Source: Daphnia carinata
Taxonomy: Eukaryota > Arthropoda > Branchiopoda > Diplostraca > Daphniidae
DNA: 64,000 nt
Assembly: GCF_022539665.2 (NCBI RefSeq)
Contig: NC_081333.1
Location: forward strand, 2,604,001-2,668,000
Reading direction: 5' to 3'
Position 1 is the first letter of the stretch. Each line of letters starts with the position of its first letter. The notes under the pieces were generated by a model that saw only the letters and a list, made by a program, of their open reading frames with translations, was not told the origin of the DNA and ran no database searches. The position numbers and the translations under genes were made by a program. Below are positions 1-12,770 of the stretch, piece after piece.

Positions 1-2835
1 GGGGAGGGGAGGAACATTGGTATACAAGAAACAAGTGCCAGTGATAGAGTATGGTGTAAAGCGCGCTGTATAAGTGACTCGTTATTCTCGACTGTTGTTT
101 ATACGACGACGGTAAATTGTCTTCAGTTAACGATGCCATTACGATTTATTTATTAAATCGTTAAAAGGCCGATACATCCAACAGCAATTGACGAGCTTTC
201 GAGTGGACATTTGTCTTTATTTTCGAAATCAATAGATCTCTTTCTAGTCAACTTAAGACGCCATTATGGTAGTAGACGCTTGCTCTCGTTACAATGTCCG
301 ACTCGTTGGTTCCGTAAAGCTGGGCCAGCTCTTTTCTTCGCCGTCCATTGTCCGTTTCCATAAGACTCGCGCCCTTTATTATTTATTGTTATTTTTATTT
401 GCCCTTTTCTTTTTTTTGGCGCTATTGTTAGTCGGAGAGCAGTCTTTAGATGTAAACTACCCGAAATTGCTTCAAAAGTTTAAACTCAGACAAAACGCGA
501 GTTGCAAGAAGTTGGGTGCGGATTGCTTTCAAAACGGGACAAACTAACCAAGCGGGAAATTCAACCAAACAGCTAGATAATAATGTAAGAAAATCAGACA
601 GACAAATGATAAAGAGATGGATCGAGTTATTGATTCAAGAGGGGTATACAGTAAATCCACCATGGCCGGGACCATCAAGATATGACTGTCTGCAAAGTAA
701 ACAAGAAAAGAGCGCAATGGCCAACAGCTTGTCAACTGATGATCGTGAATGAACGGTCTGGTGCCTTGTCCTATGTCTGTCCTTTCAATAGAGAAGATCC
801 CCGTTTTGTTGCGCTGACAGATCAAAAGGGCAAAGCAGTTTGCACCAAGTGTGTGTACATATACAAGGCTTTAAAAGACGTTCAATTCAAGCAGTCCCTT
901 TTTGTGTATGAGGCTTCCTGAGTGAAGGTGAAGAGGGACTGAAATAGAAAGCAATTTCGTACGAGTATTATTTTTTTTTTTTTTTTAAGCCTATGCTCAA
1001 ATGTTCCAAGACTTATTTATAGCGAGGCATTAGCAAACAAAACCCAATTTTTTTTTTGCGTAGTCGGGGTAAGTGTTTTGTTTCAACATGGGTCGATCTA
1101 CTGTTGGTGGCTGCGTTGGGTTTCTTGATGTGCATGGATCGATTCATTCGCCATGGTGATGCGAAGTAAACAAAAGTGCCGTGTTGGCATGCTGTTGGGA
1201 GTTTGCAAAGGACGTCCGACCCTAGGCGTGGTTCTCTCTGATCCATCCCCGTTCCATCAAAAAAATAGTTTTGGGATTCAGAGAAACGTCAGTTGGACAT
1301 AGTACTGTTTTTCGCTTGCATAATGAGAGTTTGCAAGCCCTGTAGGGACTTTGCTGAAAACAAGTGGAGGGCTATTAACTTTGCGGTTGAAAAACGGGAG
1401 GCGTTTGCTGGAGCTTTAACATAAGCAAGTTGAATCGCCATTGCAAATAATGACCATGCAGCATAATCTATATAATTACAAGAATATCACCGTCGAGTAG
1501 ATCGGATTGATACATATGGATTCGCAATATCCTTAGCGTATCTATTGGCTTCAACATCGAGATCGTTCGTTTAGCATAATTCTCCTTGGCACTTTCGGTA
1601 GACCGAAGTTTTTTCAAAACTTAAAGATCAACTGAAACCAATCCTCCCTTTAGCCACACAGTCGATAGCTCACTGTCTTGCAGTATATGTATGTACAACA
1701 GTGAAGGGTTGGAAGGTGGCAGTTTATTATGTTGCCGGTAATGACGTCGTTGATCTCAGCTCCCATAACGACGCACACGGTTGAGGGGGCGAAGGTTTGT
1801 GGAGTAGTGGGAGGGTATGGCCATACGTCTAGTCCGACTGAACAGCATGGAACATCCCCAGCTCGTACTGTTTTTATCTGGCATCTTCCGTAAAGAGAAA
1901 GAGCCCGTAGCGTGTCTATATCATGACGACGCCATCATTTTTGTTTCCTATGGAAAATGACGTTGGTCATAAACTTAAGGGTCGGGTAGTTTTGGCCGTA
2001 GGGTGGAGGGAGGCAGAGCCGTTTACGAGTAACAGTGGAGGAAAGAATACTACTATAATTTACTACGACTTCACATTCGTCGTAGTTTTCTTTCCCAATA
2101 GGATAAGGAGCGTAGGAAAAATATTCGATATAATGTTGACACTATAACGAACAGCTGATGCCCTTTTATGTGGCGCTAGCTCTACTTTATTGACGTTGTC
2201 TAATGCGAATGACTGTTAACCTAAATAGAACTTTTGACAACCGCCAGTTTGTCTAAAAAAAAAAAGGAGAAAAAACAAAATTCCCCTAATTGAATACCAG
2301 GAAAAGGGTTCTATCGTTTGGTTTGTAGAATGATGTCCTACCTCTGCAATTTATGCCGTTTTTCTTTTGATAACCCCAGGTGATATTTGATTTGAAAGGT
2401 CTCCCTACCCCCCCATTTTGGGCGGTTTCATGTCGTTGCAATGCTAGCAGCAAATAGTGAACGGAACAAAAAATTCTTAGAAAAACATGAATTTTCTTAC
2501 CATACCTCTAACCTTTTCTTTACGTAGCGTTTGTGTATACGAGAGAACTCATCAGTCTGTAGTTCAAGCTGTCTACGTCAAGTCGTTCTTTCTTGCCTTC
2601 ATAAAAAGAAAACGATGTGAAAAGTGATGACGAGAGACTGGTACAACATCGCCCCGTTTTTATTTCTATGGAACAATTCCAGTACAAGTCACACAAAAAA
2701 AAATGTCATCGTACATGTTTTTTTGTTTGTTTTTTTTGCCTTGGAGACTAAATTCCATGTATTCAATATTGTTTTCTTTGTTGATTTTTTCGTTGTGTGT
2801 ATGTGATCAACACAATAACGGGCCGTCAACAACAG
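1..2835. other. No supported gene; probably neurexin intron or upstream DNA
   Basis: This AT-rich stretch precedes the first recognisable neurexin exon. The open frames at 266-547 (a hydrophobic run) and 682-921 (four cysteines) have no splice context or family signature that I recognise. Neurexin's first LNS domain and first EGF repeat should lie 5' of the exon at 2836. I found no trace of them here, so this is best read as part of a long intron whose upstream exons lie outside the window. A T-rich tract at about 2700-2800 is either the polypyrimidine tract of the 2836 acceptor or could encode a signal-peptide-like sequence. Confidence 0.5.
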
Positions 2836-5800
2836 CCAAACAGCCACCGGAAGCGACGCTAAGGGGACACGAATACTTCTTTTACGACATGGCGCAGAGC
2901 GGAGGCGAACCGATCGTCAGTAGCAGCGACGAGGTCTCTCTCTACTTCAAAACACGCCAGGCCACCGGCATGCTCTTCTACACGGGTACGTGCACATACC
3001 ATGTTCGTATACGTTTGACAAGATCGATATACACTATTTTCAACTCACGATTTCAACCATTTCAACGTCCACTATTTCTTATTTTCATTTCTTCAAGGTG
3101 ACGGCGAGGATTACCTCGCTTTGACTCTGCGTGACGGCGCCGTGACTCTCAACATCAACCTGGGTAGCGGCAAACTAGACGTGCAGATTCGTCCGCCCAG
3201 GGTCCGCTTCGACGACAACCAATGGCACCGAGTCAACATCCACCGCAAAGCGCAGGAGGTAACTGTAGTTTAGTTTCCTTGTTCTTTTTGCAAGACAAAT
3301 ACATAGGTCTAATACCGTCTCTTAAGACTGTACAAAGACGTTTGTAATCCTCTTTCTTTGAATCCCTTTGCGACGTGCAAACGATTAGAACATGTGTTTC
3401 CCAATCTTTTCGCCCTTGTGTTTTTTTCAGTTTCTTTTTATTTGGTTCATTGTTTATATCCGTTTGATCCAAGCTATTTTTTTTCCTTTTCCTGTTAATC
3501 CTGACTTTCTTCTTTCTCTTTTCATGTCGGCAGATCTCGGGACCGGAAAGCCTGTGTCACGTAAGCCTCGGCTCTTGTTGCTTTTCTTTTTGCTCGTCGG
3601 TTGAGCCTTGGAGAGGAAATGAACTTCTTTGATTTACAGAAGCTGATTAACTTTTTATTATTATATTTTTATGATCTATCTTTACTCTACTTTAGTTGGT
3701 TATGACGGTTGATGGTATCCATTCCGAGCGCTGGACAACGGCTGGCACATTTTCGATGCTATCTTCTAGTCGCCTGTTTGTAGGCGGTGCCGATCCGGCC
3801 AGTTCTTTGCCCGGTCTGCGAACGCGAAACGACTTTATCGGATGTCTGCGGAAGGTAAGTTAAATTGGAGTGCATGTTTCGCTTTTTCCCTGTTTTTCAT
3901 TGAACGAAACAGCGTTTAGGGAAAGCTTTTCAATCATATTCGCGTCCATTAACTTAACTAGATCCAATTTAATTCGGCTGTATATTTGTTACGAAACATA
4001 TTTTCTGTTTAGCTTATGTCTTTGTCAGGTGCAATGGCGTGGCCATGGTTATGCAATAGATCACAATAGGATTACATTGTCGAATGGATATCGGTACGAA
4101 GGGTACTGTATAAAAATGTACCTGCATTCGAACGTGAATAATGGTCTTGAATGTTGGCTTCGATGATCCTGTTAACGGTTGGATTTCTTTAACTCAACTG
4201 AATCGTGACGATGCCTTACAATATTTGACTGCCTGAAAATTATTACTCTTCCCTCCACGTTTTTTTTTCTTCTACTTCCTGCATTCTCACGATCAAATCC
4301 TTTTAGAGGAAACAAAAAACCGACTTAACAGACCGTAGCTTTACTCGCTTTGAAATGTAAATCGGCTTTAACGTTTTGCAAGCGATTGCATTTGTTGTTG
4401 TGCTATGATTGTCTCATTTCCGCCCATTTCATGTTAACGATTTTGCCTGATCTGCATCAGGTTGAATTCACTGCTGATTCTTTGCGGTTGGACATTTTGG
4501 AACTTGCGCGTACAGGCAACAAGTTGTTGTCCGTGGCCGGCAGACCAGATTGGATGTGCCAAGCTGTCGAAGTTGCAGACCCCATTACTTTCACGACGCC
4601 TGACACGGTCCTGGTGAGTGCCCTGAACTCTTCCTTTTTGATCAGTGGATGTATTTGGTTCTCATTTATACCACCCACGCTTGTTCTAAACTCTTGTAGA
4701 TGACCACTTTTGGAAAGTAATTGACGTGGAAACGTATCCGAGGAACACAAGGACCGGTGAACGACAAAGTAAATGTTCGTTCGCCATTTCCTGTGATCTA
4801 GTTAACCTGCGTGGGTTGTTAACTAGAACACTCGTTCACGGAAAATTCTATTAACGCGGCTGATTGATATTTCTGACCATCGACTAGAAACTCTAAATTA
4901 GCGAAAAATTCAAGTCTGACATAGTTTACTATTTTATAATTGTCCAAATCGAATGGGTTGCTGCTCGCGAGCGTGCATCAAATCGATTTATTCGCTAACA
5001 TTGTCCGTTGCAGGAACAAGTCAATGAATCAATTGGATATTTACTAACTTAGTCACGTTACAGTCAATATCACAACCTTTTGCCAACAAATAGACGGATA
5101 ACGTCATAAGCCTTAGTCACACACACACGCAAGCGTTGCGACTGTATATTTAATATCTATGGCGTCAGACGCTGCCGCCTACACATTTATTTACACATGC
5201 AGGAGCTTGCGGCTGGCAAGTCATCTCGTATATATAATGTACATAATAAAGGGCCTAAAAGACGAGAACTTTGCTGCGCTAGCGGACATCTTTCTTCGTT
5301 TGTCCACCCATAGACGTCAGAATTGTTAGTCCTTCCTGCCCGTTCTTCATCTTTTGACATGTTATTCACATTAATGTGTTGCAGGATTGCGTTACTATCT
5401 GACGCCCATTTTAGCGATGTTTCTTATCGCTGATGTAGAATAATTAGTTTTAGATTGCACGCGCCTTAAAAATTGAAACAAAAATGTGTATTTTCATGCA
5501 GATGTCCTTGTTTATTCTAAGGCTGTGGGAGGCAAAGCGTCGACGTGGGAGTTTTGTATTGGCACAGGGAACGGATCATATTATCACAGTTAATAGGGAC
5601 TTAGGGCAGGAGCTGAGTTCTCATTGTTATTCTATTCTTGACGCAACACTGTCAAGATGCGGTTATTTTTTAGCGGATTTATGGGGATTTCGTTTCGCTT
5701 TTTACAAGAGTCTTCTGCATCATTTTGAGCAGAAACTGGACGTTAATAACAAATCAACCTACGCCTTTTTAGATTGATCCCATTTGTCTTTTAAGGCTTC

Positions 5801-8800
5801 GTTTATTCATTCGCTCTTTTGACATTTTCCTCTTACCATATGCATCACTGTTTTCAACAAGGTCTTTTTTTTTTTTTAAACACCATTTTATGTCATCACA
5901 TTAAATAACGTTGCAGATGCTACCCTCCTGGGAAGCCTTGAACACGGGATCCATGTCATTCAAGATCAGGACCAATGAACCCAATGGGCTATTGCTGTAC
6001 AACAACGGAGCTCCGCACGCACAGGTTTGTCCTTTTCTTTTGTTATACCCCAGGTGGATCCATCACATCAAGAAAATCGTGTGTTTCTTTTGGCCTATTT
6101 CCAATAGGGCGATTACTTTGCTGTCGAGCTGGTCAACGGTCACGTCTACCTCCACCTCGACTTGGGATCGGGTAGCGTCAAGGTGAAAGCCACATCGAGG
6201 CGCATCGACGACGGCACTTGGCACGAGATCACCATCTCACGGAACGGCAAAAGCGGACGAGCGACGGTCGACGGGGCCAGCACCGATTTCGTCACGCCAG
6301 GTTTGATTTTATTTCTCAATTATTCGAATTGGTTTTTAATTGAAACAAAACAAAAAAATTCTGATGTTGTTTTAGGCGATTCGTATCAACTCGAATTGGA
6401 GGGTTCGCTGATGGTAGGTGGTATCGGCATGGTGGTTGACAATGCAGCAATACCATCGGCATTGTGGTCGGCTACCCTTCGTCACGGCTACGTTGGCTGC
6501 ATGCGGGATCTCGTCATTAACGGCAACGCTGTCGATTTAGCCGCGTTCGCCCGACAACAAGATTCCGGTGATTCAACCTTGATTGCCTTGTTCTTCCGCC
6601 CTATTTTTTTCTTCCATCGCGTAGCTATGCAAATCCATAGGAAATCGATGCCCTTGAGCAACCAAACGAGTGACAGCGTTAAATATCCATTTATCCCTAA
6701 ACGCATGGAATTTGTGAAGATCAAACGACTTGGAAGAACGACGTTTCGCTATTGTGGACGAAAAATCACGATGAAATATGAGAACGTGGCTTCTCGAGAA
6801 AGAGCATCATTAAAAAAAAAAAAAAGAAAAGAAAAGAAAGAATCCAGCAGCTAAATATCAACTAGACTTGAAGGGTCGAATAGCGTGATTTTCTTTTTTC
6901 CTGCCTAAAGCTCAATTAGTGAATGTTTTGTTCAATTTTTTTTTCTTTGTCGGGAGTCAGACGCGTGCCGAATCGATCCGAGTCTCGCCCTGCCTCGGAT
7001 TGGTAATCGAGAAGGCACCCTTGTTAGTTTCAGATTCCCTTCATGATTGATACGACACGACAACGCTGTCGTATTAATGGCCAAGCGATGAATCTTCTTG
7101 TTTTTCACTCGATCGATAAGCTCGGCCACGTAGTAGGTGGCGAAAGTAAGCCAGTGGGGGGGGGGGGGGGAGAAAACAAAAGAAAGCTAGAGAGGAAAAG
7201 AGTGTAAATGATATAGACGGCCTAGAATTTATAAAAGAAAATAATACAAGTTTGTTTTTTCTATTTGCATTATTTCAGGAGCCATCCGGCCGGCTTGCCA
7301 CGTCCTGCCGCCGCAGTGCGAATCGCAACCTTGCATGAACGGCGGAACATGCACCGAAGGCTGGAATCGATTCCTGTGCGACTGTTCGTCGACGAGCTTC
7401 AACGGGCCGACCTGCGGCAAAGGTGAGGGCAAACTAATAAGTCTGCAATTTATTTACCTTCATACCGTGTTTGCATAATAACTCGGAGATTATGTGAATG
7501 AAACAATTGTGAATGATCGTGCAGACGCGGCCACTTTGAGCTTCGACGGCAACCAGCACTTCCGCGTCGCTTTCGACTCTCCGTCGCGGACCGAGGCGGA
7601 AGATTGGAGGCTGCGATTCCGCACACCCAGACCTTCCGGCCTCCTCTTGACCACCATCGGCGATAGCCAATCACACGGTCGGGTGGAACTCGATCTAGAA
7701 GGTGGCCGACTCCGATTCACTCAGTTCGCCATCGATCGACCCAAGGTAACATGTTTAAAAAAGCCAAACAATCAGCTTTCTAATTTGAGTCTTATTACCT
7801 GGTAGACCTGGTTCATTGGGCAAGGACTTAACGATAATCAATGGCATCAAGTGAGTATTTCACGACGTGGAGGATCCATTCGATTGACCATCGACGATGA
7901 ACCTCCTGTCCAAGGTATGTAATGATATTATTAAGCAAAAATGTACATCAAACTGATAATAATTTGTTGATACGCTTATCTCAGGTGAATTAACTGGAAG
8001 ACAAGCTACGCTGGAAACTCGGGCTTTATTGGTTGGTAGCAATCTGAAACGCGAAGACGTTGGCAGTGCATCCACGACGTCTCTGATAGCATCGAGCGGT
8101 CAACCGAATTTCGTTGGACAAATTCAGCAATTGTATTTCAACGGTGTTTATCTGATCGATATGGCCCGCTCGGGTCAGTTGACGTCGGCCAACGTCACGG
8201 CCAAGTTCGGGACTCGCGAACAGAGCATCCACCATCCTGTCAACTTCAAATCGAAGCACACTTATGTCGGACTGCCGCAGTTGAAAGCCTACTCGTCGAC
8301 CAACATCTACTTCCAGTTCAAGACGCTCGAGCCCAAAGGGGTCATCTTGTACAACGCCGGAAAGGGCCAGGACTTTATTGGCATCGAATTGGTTAACGGC
8401 CATATTCACTACGCCGTTAACCTCGGCGATGGTCCCATCCGAATCCGGGACAATTTGCGCAACAGCCTGAATGATAATCGTTGGCATTCGGTGACTATCG
8501 GAAGACCAGGCCCTCGTCAACATACTCTCATGGTCGATGACTCTATTTCTACGGTTATTAGTCAGGGACATAATGAGAATTTGGATCTCAATGGCATTCT
8601 TTACCTTGGTACGTACAAACAGAAACACGGTTAGCATCATTTTTTAAATTCTGTTCTTCGTTTAACAGGTGGCGTACGTAAAGATATGTACAACTTCTTG
8701 CCGCGGCAGATGCAATCCCGTCATGGATTCGAAGGTTGTTTGGCTAGTTTGGATCTCAATGGCGAATCACCCGACACTACGTTGGACGCTCTCGTACCCA

Positions 8801-11257
8801 GTCCGTTGGTTGTGCCCGGCTGCGAAGGTGAAGTTTCCAATACTGTTTTTGCATAGCTAGTCTCAAAGGATTGCTTTTTTGTTATAAGTACGTATCATTT
8901 GCGTACCAAAGAAGTTCATTTAAAATGTAAAGTCCCCGTGTAAGAATAGAGAGAAAGAGCCTGTCCCTACAGTCAATTACTAGGTCGTGAAGAACAGCGA
9001 TGCAGTCCAAATAGCTGTGCCAACCGGGGCGTTTGTGTCCAGCAGTGGAACACTTTCGTGTGTTACTGCCAATTAACTTCGTACAGCGGTCCGACCTGCT
9101 CCGACGGTATTTCATTTCGCACAGCATTGGATTTTCGTTTCTCAAGAGAAGCCTTCCACTACCGGTGTCTCCCTACACTCTTCTTTAGTCATGTAGCTTT
9201 TCATTTGGTGGCGGTCATTATTCATGAGAACTGGGCTTCCTCTTTTCTTATTCGATTTGGACCGTCGCACGAATAGCAAAATTGGTAATTCTGTTTCTCG
9301 TCACGAACAGACTCTGTGGCATTTGAATTCGGGCCTAAACATGGCGTACTAATCTACAACTTCCCGGAAGATCGTCGGCCGGATTCCAAGAGCGACATTT
9401 TGGCGTTTGGCTTCATTACCGTCCAGGAAAATGCCCAGCTGATTCGTATCACTAGTGCCTCATCGAACGATTTCTTGGAACTTACACTGGTACAAAATGG
9501 TTCCCTTCGTCCTGTCCAATCGCCGATTGAACGCGACCCTCTTTTTTGAGTTGAATGTTATTATTCATGTTGGATGTGTTTTGAATATTTTTTTAGGTTG
9601 ATGGACATTTGTATTCATCGTACAATGTCGGCACAGATGATCACAGTTTAGGCGAGGTGGCTGTTAAAGTGAACGATGGAGAACATCACGTTGTACGGCT
9701 GACACGTTCCAGCGCCAATGCAACTCTTCAGGTCGACGATTACAACGTCCAGACTAAAAACCCTGGAGGTCGACAACGATTCATCTTTAATAGCCAATCC
9801 CAGATACACGTCGGCGGAAGCTGGAACGAAGTTAAGGTACGTGTCTTCGTGAAAAACGTTTTATTTTGCATTCATTTCATTTTCTTTTCAAACACTTCAT
9901 TGGTAGTCGAAAGTGGATCGTCCGTTTGTGGGCATTATTGCCGGACTTGTTTTCAACGGCATCCGTGTTCTGGATTTAGCGGCTGAACGTGATCCCAGGA
10001 TACAAATCCGAGGCGACATTGAATTACTCACATCAATTCCAGCCGACTATCGCCAACGTTTCAAAGACAACAACCAATCGATGCAAAGGGCACCCGAATC
10101 CGCTTATCCAAACGTCGTGGATGACTTGGTATTTTCCGGTGCTGGGTCCGGTTGTATATCCAGCACTGTTGATGATGAATGCATCCCATCTTACAACACA
10201 GGCAGGGGAGGTGAGAATCTAATCAACAGAAAAATATCTTTCAATATTCATTTTCAAACGATTTTTTTTTCCTTAGATGATTTGATTACGCCAGTCTTCA
10301 GCCGACCTACACGCCCCCCCAAGCCAAAGCCAACGATCGTTGTGGCAGTTGATCGACCCTGTGATGACGAAGACAATTGTTACGAAGGCTCCGGTTCCGA
10401 TCCTTTGGTAACAGACGAACCCGTTCATCAATTGGAAAATGAAATTTCGACTGAATCGACGTCAACGACGACGTTATCGACGATCGTCTGGCAGACAGAC
10501 AGACCGAGCTCGTCGACGACTGTAATGAGTTCGAACCCTGCGACAACAATAACAGTCAATACGACTCCGTCTTGGGTGGTAACTACAAGACCGACGATGA
10601 GGACAACATCGACGACAACGACGAGTCGCTATCCAGCAAAGATGTATCCAACTCCAGCGTATCCTGCGTTTCCTTCGCCGGCGACTCCTCGCAACCGAGT
10701 GCGCACGACGATCGACAACTTCGATCTCATTTGGCAGAAAGCCAACAGAGAAGAAATGGAGAAGAAACGCGATCTCGACGGTATTACTTGCGTGCAATTG
10801 ATGACAATCGTCGGAGATCCTCATCGTTTTGTTGTTGTCCCATTTTCATTTATTTACGTTAGAAAAAAGCAAGCGGATACGAGATCGGATCAGTTCGGAA
10901 ACGGCCGAGAACACGGCGCTGATTATCGGCATCGTAGCCGGCGCTTTGATTGCCGTCATCCTCGTCGTTTTGCTCGTCTTGAAATTAAAGAACCGCGGCA
11001 ACACCGCATACAAGATCGATGAGCGCAAAAACTTTAGCAAAACGCCGAGTCACAGCAATTCAAATGCCGCTCTACTTAACACGGGCGCCGCAGGAGCTGG
11101 AGGTGTTCACGGTGGTGGGCTAGCCACCGGTACTGGCATGGCTGGAGGACAGATGAAGGTCGGTTCTTTAAATCTTAATCCGGCCCTGGTGAACTTGGAG
11201 AAGAAATCACCACCATCCAAAAAATGTGGCAAAGATATCAAAGAGTGGTACGTCTAG
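2836..11257 (+). CDS. Nrx-1: Neurexin-1, alpha-type (5' partial, 19 exons)
   Basis: Presynaptic single-pass adhesion receptor (neurexin family) that binds neuroligins and other ligands outside the cell and PDZ scaffolds inside. Exons: 2836-2985, 3098-3258, 3534-3560, 3696-3854, 4461-4613, 5917-6024, 6108-6300, 6376-6567, 7279-7422, 7525-7745, 7806-7914, 7985-8608, 8669-8827, 8984-9106, 9311-9489, 9597-9836, 9907-10210, 10277-10780, 10863-11257; all junctions keep frame. Domain order: LNS2 (2860-4600), LNS3 (5917-6567), EGF (7279-7422), LNS4 and LNS5 (7525-8827), EGF (8984-9106), LNS6 (9311 to about 10020), a Thr/Ser/Pro-rich linker, a transmembrane helix (about 10910-10985) and a cytoplasmic tail ending GKDIKEWYV, the PDZ ligand. 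LNS1 and the first EGF are not in the window. The 27-nt exon at 3534 encodes ISGPESLCH. Identity is firm; the 5' boundary is tentative. Confidence 0.95.
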
Positions 11258-12770
11258 GAAGATGAATCATTTTTCTAATCGATCAACTACTTTTTTGATA
11301 CTTAATGAAAGGGAAGGGTTTTAAGAGTCGAGACAAGAGTCGTGTAAAGGCCTGTATAAACGGATGAGCGTGTGTGACGTGTTTTGATTTGGATATCATT
11401 TGACATGTCCCGCTGTGCGCGGACGTGAGTCATGGTCGTCGGCCGTTGACGTGAATTTTTCCGCGCGATCGTTTATCATAAGAAATTGAAAAACTATTTT
11501 CTTTTTTTTATGCTGATAAACTCGTGTGCTTCAGTTTGAATTCCAATCCTCTGGCCACCGAACTGTTTCATGTCTGCGCTGTTTTGCCCTCTCCTAATCC
11601 ATCCTTAATTGATCAGTTTGATAGGATTTTACCTTCCCTTTTCTTTTATTCCGGGACTGAATATTCCCCCGATCGGTTGGTAGGACGCGTGAAAACTACG
11701 AACATCCCTTAATTGGTTAAACAAAAAATAGCGTTGGTGCGAAAGTGTATGTATGGCTATATTTAAGAAAAATTATGTTTCTATTTGTATAATAGGCAAA
11801 ACAGAAAAACAAAAACAGATGCATTGCGTGCAATAATGTGCGGTAGCCCAGTAACAGTTTGGGCTAAAAAGAAATGCTTTTAACCAAATGATGAAGTGCA
11901 TTCGTAATACTGTTAAATTCTATTTGGATCCTTGCGCGTTTCATTATTTTTTCGTTTTTGTCAAAGACGCTGCCCTCCGACGAACTGGCTTTGAGAACTT
12001 AGAATGCACAGTTCTAAAGACGATGGCCTCACCTATAAACTAATCTTTTTTCTCTCTTCTCTGCCCCTCGATTTCGGTGTGATATAAACAAATTTGCGAA
12101 GGTTAATGCTGTAACTGTCCCATGTATTTTTAATCAGCCGATTGCCGTTCGTGTATCGTTAATCAATCGTCAATTGAATCATTACTTTTTTCATATTGTA
12201 ATGAAAGTAATCGCCTACCTTTTTTCGGTTAACTATTTCGTTTTCCTCATCTGTTTTGTGTTGTTGTTATTTAACTAAGCTATGACCCAAACCATCTTAA
12301 TACTCATGATTTCAAGAATTCCTGTTCTGTATCCATTCGTCATTCCATTCGTTATATACACTTCTTCAACGTAATTACTGTCCGATAGTGTCTAAGTTAG
12401 AAGAACTGTCAACCATATGTCAGATGTATCTAAACTAACATCTCGTAATTTTGAGCTAATCGTGGCAAGAGTAGGAAATGGAACGAGGACAAACGGACCA
12501 ACATTATCGGATTGCTATCTGGCGTGGTGATAGGTAAAGTTAATCGTCGTTATTTAATTCCATTTGTTTATTTTTAACAGGTTTGTTTGCGTTGTGACTA
12601 AGAAAGAAACGGCTCCAACTTTGATTAAACGTGTTTGCCTGACTCATCGGTGAGTCATCGGCCGTTTACGGTTTCTTCACTTAATTCCGCGCATTGACTG
12701 AATTGTTTTAATCGGAAAAAAAAAATTGGTTGAACAACTGCTTTATCGGCGGTTCGTATAAATTGATTAA
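11258..12770. other. Convergent 3' intergenic region, neurexin/flotillin
   Basis: Non-coding, AT-rich DNA between the stop codons of neurexin (+) and flotillin-1 (-). It must hold both 3' UTRs. A minus-strand AATAAA (plus TTTATT at 12567-12572) lies about 200 bp past the flotillin stop and is a plausible poly(A) signal. The open frame at 11524-11712 has no coding support. Confidence 0.6.

Noticed and set aside
266-547. 93-codon hydrophobic frame
   Set aside because: No domain, no splice context, composition typical of T-rich non-coding DNA.
682-921. 79-codon frame with several cysteines
   Set aside because: The cysteine spacing matches no finger or EGF pattern that I know; single short frame without support.
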